The notes beneath the pieces were generated by a model, which saw only the letters and a list, made by a program, of their open reading frames with translations, was not told the origin of the DNA and ran no database searches. A DNA stretch of 64,000 bases from Streptomyces diastatochromogenes (GTDB lineage Bacteria > Actinomycetota > Actinomycetes > Streptomycetales > Streptomycetaceae). Positions 9,202-17,553 of this stretch are shown here, one piece after another; the stretch's first letter is position 1, and every line of letters begins with the position of its first letter. A program made the position numbers and the translations under genes. The DNA is taken from NCBI GenBank assembly GCA_001550305.1, contig LRTP01000286.1:1-64000 (forward strand), given 5' to 3'.

Positions 9202-9268
9202 TCTCACACTCTCTCTTGTGGACGGCCACGGCCGCCCGTGGGGACAGGGACGAAGAACACGAAGGGGA

Positions 9269-9297
9269 ATTGTAGAGCCCCGACAAAAGCCTAGGCT
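9269..9297 (-). promoter_or_regulatory. Candidate fabD promoter with poor -35 region
   Basis: On the minus strand a TACAAT -10-like hexamer sits at 9274-9269, and no TTGACA-like hexamer lies 16-18 bases upstream. A 10-bp palindrome AGCCTAGGCT (9288-9297) overlaps the fasR stop codon just upstream. A weak -35 fits a promoter that needs an activator such as FasR; this is inference. Confidence 0.4.
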
Positions 9298-10496
9298 TGA
9301 GGATCCCCATCGGCCAGACGCCCCAGGATCAGCGCGATCCGCAGTGTGAACGCGGATCGTACATCCGAAGGCGACCAACCGGTGACGTCAGTCACACGTC
9401 GGAGCCGGTAGCGCACGGTGTTGGGGTGAACGAAGAGCATCCGGGCCGCGCCTTCGAGGCTGCTCGCCTGTTCCAGATAGACACTGAGCGTTTCCAGCAG
9501 CGCGGAGCCGGCTTCTTCAAGCGGTCTGTAGATCTCCTCCACCAGTTGCTCGCGCGCCGAGGGGTCTCCGGCGATCGCGCGCTCCGGCAGCAGATCGTCC
9601 GCCAGAACCGGGCGCGGGGCGTCCTGCCAGGCGAAACACGCCTTCAGCCCGGCGGCGGCGGCCTGCGCGGAGCGGGTCGCGGCGAGCAGATCGGGCACGA
9701 TCGGCCCCGCGACGACGGGCCCGGCGGCATAGGGCCCGATCAACGACTTCGCGACCCCGAGCGGGTTGTTGTTACCCCCCGCGATGACCACGAGCCGGTC
9801 CCCGAGCACACCGGTGAGCACCTGCAGCTTGGCGTGCCGGGCAGCGCGCCGGATCGCCTCGACCGTCAGCTCGCTGTCACCGTCGGGCGCCGTACCCAGC
9901 ACCACGCAGACATGTTCGGGCGAGTTCCACCCGAGGGCGGCGGCCCGGCTGACGGCACCCTCGTCGGCCTCGCCGGAGAGCACGGCGTTCACGACGAGCG
10001 ATTCGAGGCGGGCGTCCCAGGCGCCCCGGGCCTCGGCGGCCTGCGCGTACACCTGGGCGGTGGCGAAGGCGATCTCCCGGGCGTACACGAGCAGCGCCTC
10101 GCGCAGGACGGACTCGTCGCCCGGGGCGGCGACCTCGTCGATCGCGCTCTCCATGACCTCGATGGTCGTGCGCACCATCTCCACGGTCTGCCGCAGGGTG
10201 ATCGCCCTGGTCAGCTCGCGTGGCGCGGTCCCGAACACATCGGTGGAGATGGCCTGCGGGGCGTTCGGGTGCCGGAACCACTCGGTGAAGGCCGCGATAC
10301 CGGCCTGAGCGACGAGCCCGATCCAGGAACGGTTCTCCGGTGGCATGGCCCGGTACCACGGCAGCGTCTCGTCCATCCGCGCGATGGCCTGGGCGGCGAG
10401 ACTGCCGGAGGACTTCTCCAGCCGCTTCAGGGTCGCGGAGTGCGCGTGGATGTCGTGCGCTGGGCGCTCGGTGTTGCTGGATTCGGGTTCGGGCAC
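9291..10496 (-). CDS. fasR: FasR-type PucR-family activator of fatty acid synthesis genes
   Basis: 401 residues from a GTG at 10496. A longer frame exists, but it overlaps the divergent pirin gene and is not homologous sequence. The C-terminus carries the PucR-family helix-turn-helix: SLEGAARMLFVHPNTVRYRLRRV. The rest has a central GGDEF-like CdaR fold region. It lies directly upstream of fabD on the same strand. In Streptomyces coelicolor the gene in this position (FasR) activates the fab operon; I assign by position and domain type. The start region MDETLPWYRAMPPENRSW is typical of the family. Confidence 0.85.
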   Translation of the reverse strand: MPEPESSNTERPAHDIHAHSATLKRLEKSSGSLAAQAIARMDETLPWYRAMPPENRSWIGLVAQAGIAAFTEWFRHPNAPQAISTDVFGTAPRELTRAITLRQTVEMVRTTIEVMESAIDEVAAPGDESVLREALLVYAREIAFATAQVYAQAAEARGAWDARLESLVVNAVLSGEADEGAVSRAAALGWNSPEHVCVVLGTAPDGDSELTVEAIRRAARHAKLQVLTGVLGDRLVVIAGGNNNPLGVAKSLIGPYAAGPVVAGPIVPDLLAATRSAQAAAAGLKACFAWQDAPRPVLADDLLPERAIAGDPSAREQLVEEIYRPLEEAGSALLETLSVYLEQASSLEGAARMLFVHPNTVRYRLRRVTDVTGWSPSDVRSAFTLRIALILGRLADGDPQA

Positions 10497-10628
10497 GGGA
10501 CAAGACTGCCTTATCAGGACGGAGGCGTGCGGCGGCGGGTCGCAAGTAGGCGGGGGGAGGGCCTGGGGCGGGGCTACGGTGTCCGTTGTGACGGACGTAC
10601 GGCGACGACGGCGGAACGAGCGGATCTG

Positions 10629-11288
10629 ATGGACGTACGGCGCGCGGACGAGCGCTACCACGGAGGTGACCCGGACGCCGGGATCACCTCCTTCCACGCC
10701 TTCTCCTTCGGACCGCACTACGACCCCGACAACCTGCGCTTCGGTGCGGTGATCGCCTGCAACGAGGAGTGGCTCGCGCCCGGCGCCGGCTTCGACGAGC
10801 ACCCGCACAGTCACACCGAGATCGTCACGTGGGTGGTGGAGGGGGAGCTGACCCATCGCGACTCGGCGGGCCACGAGTCGGTGGTCCGCCCCGGGGACGT
10901 CCAGCGCCTCAGCTCCGCGGGCGGCGTCCGCCACGTGGAACGCAACGACGGCTCGGTCCCCCTCGCCTTCGTCCAGATGTGGCTGGCCCCGCTGTCACCC
11001 GGCGGCGAACCGTCCTACGAAGTCGTCCACGGCATCGCCGACTCCACGCCGTACGCCGTCCCCGAGGCCGGGGCGATGCTTCATGTGCGGAGGCTGGCGG
11101 CGGGGGAGCGGACGGCGGTGCCGGACGCCGGGTTCGTGTACGTCCATGTAGTGCGGGGCGAAGTGCTCCTGGACGGCGAGGAGTTGGGCCCCGGCGACGC
11201 GGCCCGCATCACCGAGGCCAAGGACCTGGAAGCGGTGGCGGGAGCCCCCGCGGAGCTGTTGCTGTGGGAGATGACCCCCACGATCTGA
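10629..11288 (+). CDS. Pirin family cupin protein
   Basis: 219 residues from the ATG at 10629, although the reading frame is open far upstream, antisense to fasR. Two cupin halves are visible. The N-terminal one has the metal-binding set in HPHSHTEIVTWVVEGELTH (His-x-His plus a Glu) and DVQRLSSAGGVRH. It is preceded by FGPHYDPDN, the standard pirin start after an FHAFSFG block. Many pirins are iron proteins with quercetinase activity or roles as redox sensors; the substrate here is unknown. It is transcribed divergently from fasR across 132 bases. Confidence 0.88.
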   Translation: MDVRRADERYHGGDPDAGITSFHAFSFGPHYDPDNLRFGAVIACNEEWLAPGAGFDEHPHSHTEIVTWVVEGELTHRDSAGHESVVRPGDVQRLSSAGGVRHVERNDGSVPLAFVQMWLAPLSPGGEPSYEVVHGIADSTPYAVPEAGAMLHVRRLAAGERTAVPDAGFVYVHVVRGEVLLDGEELGPGDAARITEAKDLEAVAGAPAELLLWEMTPTI

Positions 11289-11329
11289 AACTCCGATCGC
11301 CATCGAGCCCCGGCTGACCGGAGGCTCTT

Positions 11330-11362
11330 AGGGGCGCGGGGAACTGCGCGACCAGCCCCCAC
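11330..11362 (+). repeat. Dispersed intergenic repeat, copy 2
   Basis: Same element as at 5402, same orientation, 42 bases after the pirin stop and before the convergent serine hydrolase. Confidence 0.8.
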
Positions 11363-11389
11363 CCACCCGCAGCCGAAGAACCGGTGGGA

Positions 11390-12214
11390 TCAGGCTCGTA
11401 GGGCTGTCACTACGGCATCCGTGAACGGGGGCCAGGACTCGACCGCCCAGGCGCCGAACGCGCGGTCCGTGAGGGCGACGCACGCCGCGCCCGCCACCGG
11501 GTCGATCCACAGGAACGTACCGGACTGCCCGAAGTGACCGAAGGTCCGCGGGGAGGAGGAAACCCCCGTCCAGTGGGGGGACTTGGAGTCGCGGATCTCG
11601 AAGCCGAGCCCCCAGTCGTTGGGGTTCTGGTGGCCGTACCCGGGCAGCACCCCCTTCGTACCGGGGTACTGGACGGTCATGGCCTCCAGGACCGTACGCG
11701 GATCGAGCAGCCGCGGCGCCTGCACCTCGGCCGCGAAACGCACCAGGTCCGCCACCGTCGACACCCCGTCCCGCGCGGGCGAGCCGTCCAGCGACGTCCT
11801 CGTCATCCCCAGCGGCTCCAGCACCGCCTGCCGCAGATACTCCCCGAAGGGGATGCCGGTCGCCTTGGCGACATGGTCCCCGAGCACCTCGAACCCGGCG
11901 TTGGAGTACAACCGCCGCTCCCCGGGCGCGGACGTCACCCGGTGCTCGTCGAACGCGAGCCCGGAGGTGTGCGCGAGGAGATGACGAACCGTCGATCCGG
12001 CAGGACCGGCAGGCTCGTCGAGCTCGATCGCCCCCTCCTCGTACGCGACGAGCGCGGCGTAAGCGGCCAGCGGCTTGGTGACCGAGGCGAGGGCGAAACG
12101 CTGATCGACGGGACCGTGCGACCCGAGCACCGCCCCGTCCGCGCGGACGACGGCCGCGGCCGCCGTGGGAACGGGCCAGTTCTCGATCGACGCCAGGCTG
12201 TTCTGCAAAGACAT
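11390..12214 (-). CDS. Serine hydrolase, beta-lactamase/D-Ala-D-Ala peptidase fold
   Basis: 274 residues. The SxxK motif is ASVTKPLAAY (Ser and Lys separated by two residues), the Y-x-N motif is YSNAGFE, and an HxG-like FGHFGQSGT stands in for the KTG triad. This is the class C-like esterase family. No signal peptide, so it is probably a cytoplasmic esterase or amidase and not a beta-lactamase. It runs antiparallel to the pirin gene, and the GNAT gene lies just upstream (19 bases) on the same strand, so the two may be cotranscribed. Substrate unknown. Confidence 0.88.
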   Translation of the reverse strand: MSLQNSLASIENWPVPTAAAAVVRADGAVLGSHGPVDQRFALASVTKPLAAYAALVAYEEGAIELDEPAGPAGSTVRHLLAHTSGLAFDEHRVTSAPGERRLYSNAGFEVLGDHVAKATGIPFGEYLRQAVLEPLGMTRTSLDGSPARDGVSTVADLVRFAAEVQAPRLLDPRTVLEAMTVQYPGTKGVLPGYGHQNPNDWGLGFEIRDSKSPHWTGVSSSPRTFGHFGQSGTFLWIDPVAGAACVALTDRAFGAWAVESWPPFTDAVVTALRA

Positions 12215-12233
12215 GACTACGAGCCTAAGCGGC

Positions 12234-12719
12234 TCACAGCTGCAGCCGCATCGACGGGTCGGCCTTGCGGACGAATCCGAGCGAGGCGTACAGCGGCTCG
12301 GCCGCGGCGGACGCGTTGAGGTCGACCTGGCGGACGTTGCGTTCGCGGAACCAGTCGAGGAGCGTCTCCATGCACGCCCGCGCGTACCCCCGCCGCCGCG
12401 AGTCCGGATCGGTCGCGACGCTGAAGACGTGCCCGACCGCGCCGTGCGGATTGCCCGCGCGCCCGATCCGGTACTCGATCGTCCCCGCGACGAGCGCCGC
12501 GAGAGCGCCGGGCCGGTCGGGGTGGTCCGGGTGGTCCACGACGAAGGCCACGAAGTCCCCGTCGAGGTCGGCGAGCCTGCCGCGTATGGTCGGAAGGGAC
12601 TGGGCGTGCCACTCGGTGGACGAGGGGCCGGCGGAGGCGAAGACCGAGTCGATCATCACCTGGCGCAGCCGCAGCACTTCCTCGGCGTCCTCGGGCACGG
12701 CACGGCGTACGAGACTCAT
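12234..12719 (-). CDS. GNAT family N-acetyltransferase
   Basis: 161 residues from the ATG at 12719. A much longer frame continues upstream through the opposite-strand MerR gene and is rejected. The acetyl-CoA pyrophosphate loop is DPDSRRRGYARA (the R/Q-x-x-G-x-G/A type), followed by a beta strand with VDLNASAAAEPLYASLGF, the typical GNAT C-terminal motif. It would acetylate a small molecule or a protein amine. It starts 95 bases from the MerR promoter on the opposite strand, so the region between holds two divergent promoters. Confidence 0.88.
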   Translation of the reverse strand: MSLVRRAVPEDAEEVLRLRQVMIDSVFASAGPSSTEWHAQSLPTIRGRLADLDGDFVAFVVDHPDHPDRPGALAALVAGTIEYRIGRAGNPHGAVGHVFSVATDPDSRRRGYARACMETLLDWFRERNVRQVDLNASAAAEPLYASLGFVRKADPSMRLQL

Positions 12720-12813
12720 GATCCGCACGGTAGTCAGGGTGCCCCGCGCACGTCTCCGTATTTTCGGCGGGCACCCGTCGGACGTCGCCGGGCGGGTTCT
12801 CACCCGAATCCGC

Positions 12814-12844
12814 TTGCTTCGAGTGCACTCGAAGGTTTTAGCGT
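12814..12844 (+). promoter_or_regulatory. MerR-type promoter with 19-bp spacer and operator palindrome
   Basis: A -35 TTGCTT (12814-12819) and a -10 TAGCGT (12839-12844) are separated by 19 bp, the stretched spacing of MerR-activated promoters. Between them a perfect 18-bp palindrome, CTTCGAGTGCACTCGAAG (12817-12834), would be the operator. Transcription would begin at about 12850-12852, on the start codon. Confidence 0.75.
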
Positions 12845-12851
12845 GGAGGTC

Positions 12852-13340
12852 ATGACGGTGATGGAGACCACGGCCGAGGCCGCCGAGACCGGCACCAGTA
12901 CGCGTACCCGGGACTGCGCCGCCCCGCCCCATCGGCACCGGCGCCCGGACGGCCAGGACAACTACACGATCAGCGAGGTCGTCGCCTTCACCGGCCTCAC
13001 CGCGCACACCCTGCGCTGGTACGAGCGGATCGGGCTGATGCCGCACATCGACCGCTCGCACACCGGCCAGCGCCGCTACAGCAACCGCGACCTGGACTGG
13101 CTCGACCTCGTCGGCAAGCTCCGGCTGACCGGTATGCCGGTCGCCGACATGGTCCGGTACGCGGAGCTGGTGCGCGAGGGGGACGAGACCTACATCGCGC
13201 GCTTCGAGCTCCTGGAGGCGACCCGCCGCGACGTCAAGGCGCGGATCGCCGAGCTCCAGGACACCCTGGCGGTTCTCGACCACAAGATCAGTTTCTACGC
13301 GGACGCCGGGCGTGCCCTGGCGTCGGAGAGGTCCCGATGA
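12852..13340 (+). CDS. MerR family transcriptional regulator
   Basis: 162 residues from the ATG at 12852 (a second ATG at 12861 is possible). An unusual 35-residue polar lead is followed by the MerR winged helix: YTISEVVAFTGLTAHTLRWYERIGL, then the GQRRYSNRDLDWL wing. A long dimerisation helix follows (KARIAELQDTLAVLDHKI). No Cys pair or metal ligands are visible in the effector region, so it is probably not a metal sensor of the classic type. Its stop codon overlaps the aldo/keto reductase ATG (ATGA), so both form one operon read from the palindromic promoter and likely self-controlled. Confidence 0.9.
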   Translation: MTVMETTAEAAETGTSTRTRDCAAPPHRHRRPDGQDNYTISEVVAFTGLTAHTLRWYERIGLMPHIDRSHTGQRRYSNRDLDWLDLVGKLRLTGMPVADMVRYAELVREGDETYIARFELLEATRRDVKARIAELQDTLAVLDHKISFYADAGRALASERSR

Positions 13341-14350
13341 CGGACAGCAGGATCGCGAACGTGGAGCTGGGCACCGGCGGCCCCGAGGTCGGCGTACAGG
13401 GCCTCGGCTGCATGGGCATGAGCGCCGCGTACGGGCCCACGGACGCCGACGAGGCCCGGGCCACCCTGGAACGGGCGCTGGAACTGGGCGTCACGCTCTT
13501 CGACACGGCCGACGTGTACGGCCTGGGGGAGAACGAGAAGTTCATCTCGCCCTTCGTCAGGGCGCACCGCGACGAAGTCGTCCTCGCCACGAAGTTCGGC
13601 ATCTTCCGTGATCCCGCCGATCCGACGAAGCGGACCATCCGCAACGACACGCCGTACATCCGCCGGGCCGTCGAGGGGAGCCTGCGGCGGCTGGACGTCG
13701 AGGTCATCGACCTCTACTACATGCACCGCCGTGATGTGAACATCCCCATCGAGGAGACCGTCGCCGCGATGGCCGAGCTGGTGCGCGAGGGCAAGGTCAA
13801 GCACCTCGGGCTGAGCGAGGTCACCGGCGGGGAGCTGCGCGCCGCGCACGCCGTGCACCCGATCGCGGCCGTGCAGTCGGAGTGGTCGCTGTTCAGCCGG
13901 GACATCGAGGCGGGCGTGGTGCCGGCGGTCCGTGAGCTGGGCGTCGCTCTGGTGCCGTACTCGCCGCTCGGGCGCGGTTTCCTCACCGGTTCGTTCGTCC
14001 ACGCCGAGGATCTGACCTCGGACGACTTCCGCCGTACGATGCCGCGTTTCACCGGAGACAACGCGGCCGCCAACGCCGCGCTGCTGGAGCCGGTGCGTGC
14101 GGTCGCCGAGGCGCACGGGGCGTCGCCGGGGCAGATCGCGCTGGCCTGGGTGCAGCAGCAGGCGTCGTCGCTCGGGTTGCCGGTGGTGCCGATCCCGGGC
14201 ACGACGCGGCGCAGCCGGGTCGAGGAGAACACCGCGGCCACGCGGATCGTCCTGACGGAGGACGAGTTGGCGGTGCTGGAGCCGATCGCCTCGAAGGTGG
14301 CCGGGGAGCGGTACGCGGACATGTCGTTCGCGTCGGCGGGGCGGGAGTAG
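13337..14350 (+). CDS. Aldo/keto reductase
   Basis: 337 residues, overlapping the MerR gene by four bases. NADPH-dependent reductases of this family turn aldehydes into alcohols. The tetrad is recognisable: Asp and Tyr in DTADVYG, Lys in LATKFG and His in YYMHRRD, plus the C-terminal cofactor motif PIPGTTRRSRVEEN. The start GLGCMGMSAAYGP is that of the AKR11/AKR13-like group. With MerR as co-gene, the likely role is to detoxify an electrophile that MerR senses; that is inference. Confidence 0.93.
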   Translation: MTDSRIANVELGTGGPEVGVQGLGCMGMSAAYGPTDADEARATLERALELGVTLFDTADVYGLGENEKFISPFVRAHRDEVVLATKFGIFRDPADPTKRTIRNDTPYIRRAVEGSLRRLDVEVIDLYYMHRRDVNIPIEETVAAMAELVREGKVKHLGLSEVTGGELRAAHAVHPIAAVQSEWSLFSRDIEAGVVPAVRELGVALVPYSPLGRGFLTGSFVHAEDLTSDDFRRTMPRFTGDNAAANAALLEPVRAVAEAHGASPGQIALAWVQQQASSLGLPVVPIPGTTRRSRVEENTAATRIVLTEDELAVLEPIASKVAGERYADMSFASAGRE

Positions 14351-14377
14351 TAGCGGGTCGTTCGTCGGCTGCGGGCC

Positions 14378-14410
14378 GTGGGGGCTGGTCGCGCAGTTCC
14401 CCGCGCCCCT
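14378..14410 (-). repeat. Dispersed intergenic repeat, copy 3 (inverted)
   Basis: Reverse complement of the element at 5402, between the aldo/keto reductase stop and the convergent DUF4429 gene. Confidence 0.8.
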
Positions 14411-14447
14411 GAAAGCGGGCCTGCGGCCCCTTTCACCGCCCCGCGCC

Positions 14448-15305
14448 CTACAGCTCGGCCAGCAGTTCCGCCTTCTTCGTCGTGAACTCCTCGTCCGTGA
14501 CGAGGCCCGCCTGGTGGAGTTCGCCGAGGTGGCGGATGCGGTCGGCGATGTCGGCCGGGTCGCGGCGGGGAGCCGCGGTCGCCGGGGTGGGACCCGAGGC
14601 CCGTACGGCCGCGAGGACCGAGGCGGCGAACGGGAGGGACTCGTGGACGGGGCCGTAACCGAGGCCGAAGACGACCGCCGCCGGGTCCTGGTCCGCCTGG
14701 GCGGGCTGTGCGGTGGCGGGCTCGCGCCGCAGGAGCCGCAGATGGCCCTCGAAGACCTCGGGGGAGCGCCACTCGACCCCGCTGAGGCCGGTGACCGGGA
14801 AGCTCTGGTCGCCGGCCTTCCACTTGGCGGAGGACGCGCCCGTCCAGAACCAGCGGAAGGACACCGCCCTGCCGTCGAAGGAGGCCTTCCCGTCGTACGC
14901 CTTGAAGTGGAGCGGCGCCTCGGGCGGCGCGACGAGGTAGCGCTCGGGCGGTTCGGCGTCCTCGGTGAGCGCGGCGCGCAGTTCGTCCGCGTAGTACTCG
15001 GCGAGGGTCTCCCGGTCGGCCGGCAGCACCAGCCGATAGGGGTCGCCCCCTTCCTTCAGCTGTCCCGCGGCCGCCTCCATCAACGGATCCGCGCCCGCTC
15101 GCGGCACGGCGTGCAGGACGACCGTTCCGCGCTTGCCCGGCGTCAGTGTGACCCCCGCTATCGCCTCCAGGGGGATACGCCGTTCGCCGAGCGCCTGGAA
15201 CAGCTTCGGCGTACGGATCCCCCGTTCGAAGCGGATGAGCACGGAGTCGGACTCGAACTCCCAGGCGGCATGAAATCCGGCCAGTACGTCACCCATGCGG
15301 GCCAT
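14448..15305 (-). CDS. DUF4429 protein with C-terminal SHOCT domain
   Basis: 285 residues (start at 15305, or the next ATG at 15296). The N-terminal part repeats a beta-rich DUF4429 module twice (around GVTLTPGKRG and again around FRWFWTGASSAKWKAG). The last 35 residues (ADRIRHLGELHQAGLVTDEEF) are a SHOCT short helical domain. SHOCT domains are thought to mediate oligomerisation. No enzyme motif or membrane segment. Function unknown. Its gene begins 58 bases from the stop of the next minus-strand gene, so the two may form an operon. Confidence 0.85.
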   Translation of the reverse strand: MARMGDVLAGFHAAWEFESDSVLIRFERGIRTPKLFQALGERRIPLEAIAGVTLTPGKRGTVVLHAVPRAGADPLMEAAAGQLKEGGDPYRLVLPADRETLAEYYADELRAALTEDAEPPERYLVAPPEAPLHFKAYDGKASFDGRAVSFRWFWTGASSAKWKAGDQSFPVTGLSGVEWRSPEVFEGHLRLLRREPATAQPAQADQDPAAVVFGLGYGPVHESLPFAASVLAAVRASGPTPATAAPRRDPADIADRIRHLGELHQAGLVTDEEFTTKKAELLAEL

Positions 15306-15362
15306 CGTAAGCGGCTCGCACGTCTGCGTCGCCTCCCTGGGCGAACCGCAGTTTTTCGACCT

Positions 15363-16580
15363 CTACGCGCGTCCCGCCGCCGGGGTGTCGGACAAACCCT
15401 GTCGGCACGCGTCATCGTCGTGTGCGCACTGCACCGCCTGGTACGCGCCAATGCCGATCTCGGCGAAGTTGCGCAGGCTCTCGGTGCCCGGCTCGAAATA
15501 GCCTCCGTGGCCGTTCGCGCCCCGCGCGGACAGCACCCGGGCCCCGAACGCCTTCGACACCGGGTCGGCGCCGTGTCCGAGCCCGCCGAATTCGAGGTAG
15601 GGCACGTCCTGGATCCAGTCGCCGGAGTCCCGCATCGCCCAGACCCGGGCGGTGGTGTGCAGCGAGGACGCCTTCTGGGCCCGCATGCCGGGGCTGCCGG
15701 CGACCGCTATGTCGGAGACCCGGGAGGGCAGGGTGCGGGCGGCGAGACCGCACAGCACGGAGCCGTAGCTGTGGCAGTAGAGCGCGACGGGCGCACGGCC
15801 GGGCAGGGCGCGCAGCAGCGCGTTCAGCCGGATCGCGCCCTCCTCGGCGCGGCTGCCGGTGGCGGCGTCCATGCCGAGTCCGCTGGGCGTGGTGTAGTCG
15901 GCCCAGGCGATCACGGCCGTACGGGCCTGGGGGGCGGCGGCGTGCTCGGCCCCGTACAGGGCCTGCGCCATGCCGACCGGCGCCGAGTACTTCTTGTTGG
16001 TGCGCTGGAACGTGAGCAGATCGGTGTCGACGCCCGGCACCACGATGGAGATCCGCTCGGCCCGGTCGAGGTTTCCGAAGACCTCGGCGACCCGGCCCGA
16101 ACCCATGGGGTCGAAGGCGAGGAAGTCGCGCCCCTTCTCCAGCATCGCCTCGTAGCGGTGCATACGGCGCCCGGCCTGCTGCTGTCCCAGGGACGAGAGC
16201 CGGTTGTCGTGCATGCGCTTCTTCTCGACCTCGCGCTGCTGGTCGATGGCGACGCGGTTGGCCTCGTAGCGCAGGGTCACGGGCGCGCCGTTCATGTTGC
16301 CGACCGCGAGCGGATAGCGGTGGGCGAGACGGGTGCGCTCGTGGGCGTCGAGGGACGCGAAGAAGCGGGTGAGGCGGCTCGGCGTGGTGTCCGGGTCAGG
16401 CAGTCGCTGTCCGGCGACGCTGCCGTGCTCCCACGCGGAGCGGGACGACTGGAGAGGGGTTGCCCCTCGATGGCCCTGGAGTGCGGTCCAGCCACTGGTG
16501 GCCAGCATCACGAACACCACGGCCAGCGCGAGCAGTGCGCGCCAGACGTTCAGTTGGGGGGATGAGTCGAAGGAAGTCAC
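15363..16580 (-). CDS. Exported alpha/beta hydrolase (DUF1023 type)
   Basis: 405 residues. An N-terminal hydrophobic segment (RALLALAVVFVMLATSGW, residues 14-31) is a signal anchor, so the enzyme works outside or is membrane-tethered. The nucleophile elbow is YCHSYGSVLCG with Ser in H-S-Y-G. A His near HGADPVSKAFG or NGHGGYFEPGT would complete the triad; both are conserved-looking. This is the DUF1023 hydrolase family common in Streptomyces. Natural substrate unknown. The upstream 200 bases are AT-richer and hold its promoter. Confidence 0.87.
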   Translation of the reverse strand: MTSFDSSPQLNVWRALLALAVVFVMLATSGWTALQGHRGATPLQSSRSAWEHGSVAGQRLPDPDTTPSRLTRFFASLDAHERTRLAHRYPLAVGNMNGAPVTLRYEANRVAIDQQREVEKKRMHDNRLSSLGQQQAGRRMHRYEAMLEKGRDFLAFDPMGSGRVAEVFGNLDRAERISIVVPGVDTDLLTFQRTNKKYSAPVGMAQALYGAEHAAAPQARTAVIAWADYTTPSGLGMDAATGSRAEEGAIRLNALLRALPGRAPVALYCHSYGSVLCGLAARTLPSRVSDIAVAGSPGMRAQKASSLHTTARVWAMRDSGDWIQDVPYLEFGGLGHGADPVSKAFGARVLSARGANGHGGYFEPGTESLRNFAEIGIGAYQAVQCAHDDDACRQGLSDTPAAGRA

Positions 16581-16731
16581 TGAGAGGACACCCTAGGAGA
16601 AGGTTGGCGCCTCCCGTTAAACGAGTGACTGGTATCACGTTTCTGGCAGGGTAATTGGGGCAAACCGGGTTCAGTTTCAGATAAATAGTGACGCTGTGTG
16701 CGCGGAGTTGATCGTTCCGTGCGTCGCTCCA

Positions 16732-16803
16732 GACGCCATTCCGCACGCCATTCCGCACGCCGTTGCGTACGTCACTCCGCACGTCACTCCGCGCGCCACT
16801 TCT
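16732..16803. repeat. 12-bp tandem repeat across the TetR stop codon
   Basis: About six imperfect copies of a 12-base unit such as CACGCCATTCCG and TACGTCACTCCG, in phase from 16732 to 16803. The TetR gene stop (16784-16786) lies inside unit 5, so the minisatellite overlaps the gene's last codons. Confidence 0.75.
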
Positions 16804-17440
16804 CCGCCAACGCGGGCCCCACCTGGTCGAGGTAAGCGGTGGTCAACTCGCGGATCGCCGGGATGCTGTGGTCGGCCCCCTCGCTCCACAGGCGGCCCGT
16901 GATGCGCATCACTCCGCCGAACACGGCCACCGCGACGCGCGGTCTCGGGTCCGCGTCCACGTCGAGTCCCTCGCGCTCGGCGATGACCCGCGCGATCTCC
17001 TCCTCCAGTTCCGCCGAGCGGCGCAGGTAGGCGGCGAGGAGGGCGGGTGTCGACTCGATCAACTGGTAGGCGCGCATGTGCAGTTCGAGCGGCACGACGG
17101 ACTCGATCGACTCGCCGATGGTGTCCCAGCCCTCCAGGACGGCGCGGCGCAGCGCCTCCAACGGGGCTTCCTGGGGCGGGCGTTCGCGTACGGCGTCGAG
17201 GAAGCGCGCCTCCGCGACCCCCTGGGTGAACAGGGCGACCTCCTCCTTGCCCGCGAAGTACCGGAAGAAGGTGCGCTGCGAGACATCGACGGCCTCGGCG
17301 ATCTCGTCGACGGTCGTCCGCTCGTAACCCTGGGTGGTGAACAGTTCGAGGGCGGCCCGCAGCAGCGCCTCCCGGGTGCGCTGCTTCTTGCGCTCGCGCA
17401 GGCTCGCCGGGGGCGACGTCTGGGCGGCTGTCGTCTCCAT
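16784..17440 (-). CDS. TetR family repressor
   Basis: 218 residues. The N-terminal helix-turn-helix covers about residues 16-62: RTREALLRAALELFTTQGYE, then TVDEIAEAVDVSQRTFFRYF. The rest is a helical ligand and dimer domain. It is divergent from an EmrB/QacA-type MFS exporter across 113 bases that hold a long inverted repeat, so it very likely represses that exporter and itself and is released by a transported drug or metabolite. The C-terminal end is encoded within a 12-bp tandem repeat. Confidence 0.92.
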   Translation of the reverse strand: METTAAQTSPPASLRERKKQRTREALLRAALELFTTQGYERTTVDEIAEAVDVSQRTFFRYFAGKEEVALFTQGVAEARFLDAVRERPPQEAPLEALRRAVLEGWDTIGESIESVVPLELHMRAYQLIESTPALLAAYLRRSAELEEEIARVIAEREGLDVDADPRPRVAVAVFGGVMRITGRLWSEGADHSIPAIRELTTAYLDQVGPALAEKWRAE

Positions 17441-17490
17441 GAGGTCCTCTTCTGTTCTTTCAGCCCAGCTCAGCGTACTGGTGGGTGACG

Positions 17491-17546
17491 TGACAGTTAC
17501 CGACTTGTGAATTGGTTTGTCAACTGTCAGTGGCTGTCACTAGCCT
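17491..17546 (+). promoter_or_regulatory. Operator and promoter between TetR and MFS genes
   Basis: TGACAGTT (17491-17498) and AACTGTCA (17522-17529) form an 8-bp inverted repeat 23 bases apart. A TTGTCA -35 (17517-17522) and a TAGCCT -10 (17541-17546) with an 18-bp spacer overlap the right half. The -10 ends only 7 bases before the exporter ATG, so its transcript may have almost no leader. Confidence 0.6.
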
Positions 17547-17553
17547 CGAAGGT

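Noticed and set aside
7399-9294. Long plus-strand frame over fabH and fabD
   Set aside because: Antisense to certain fab genes; its product has no recognisable domain.
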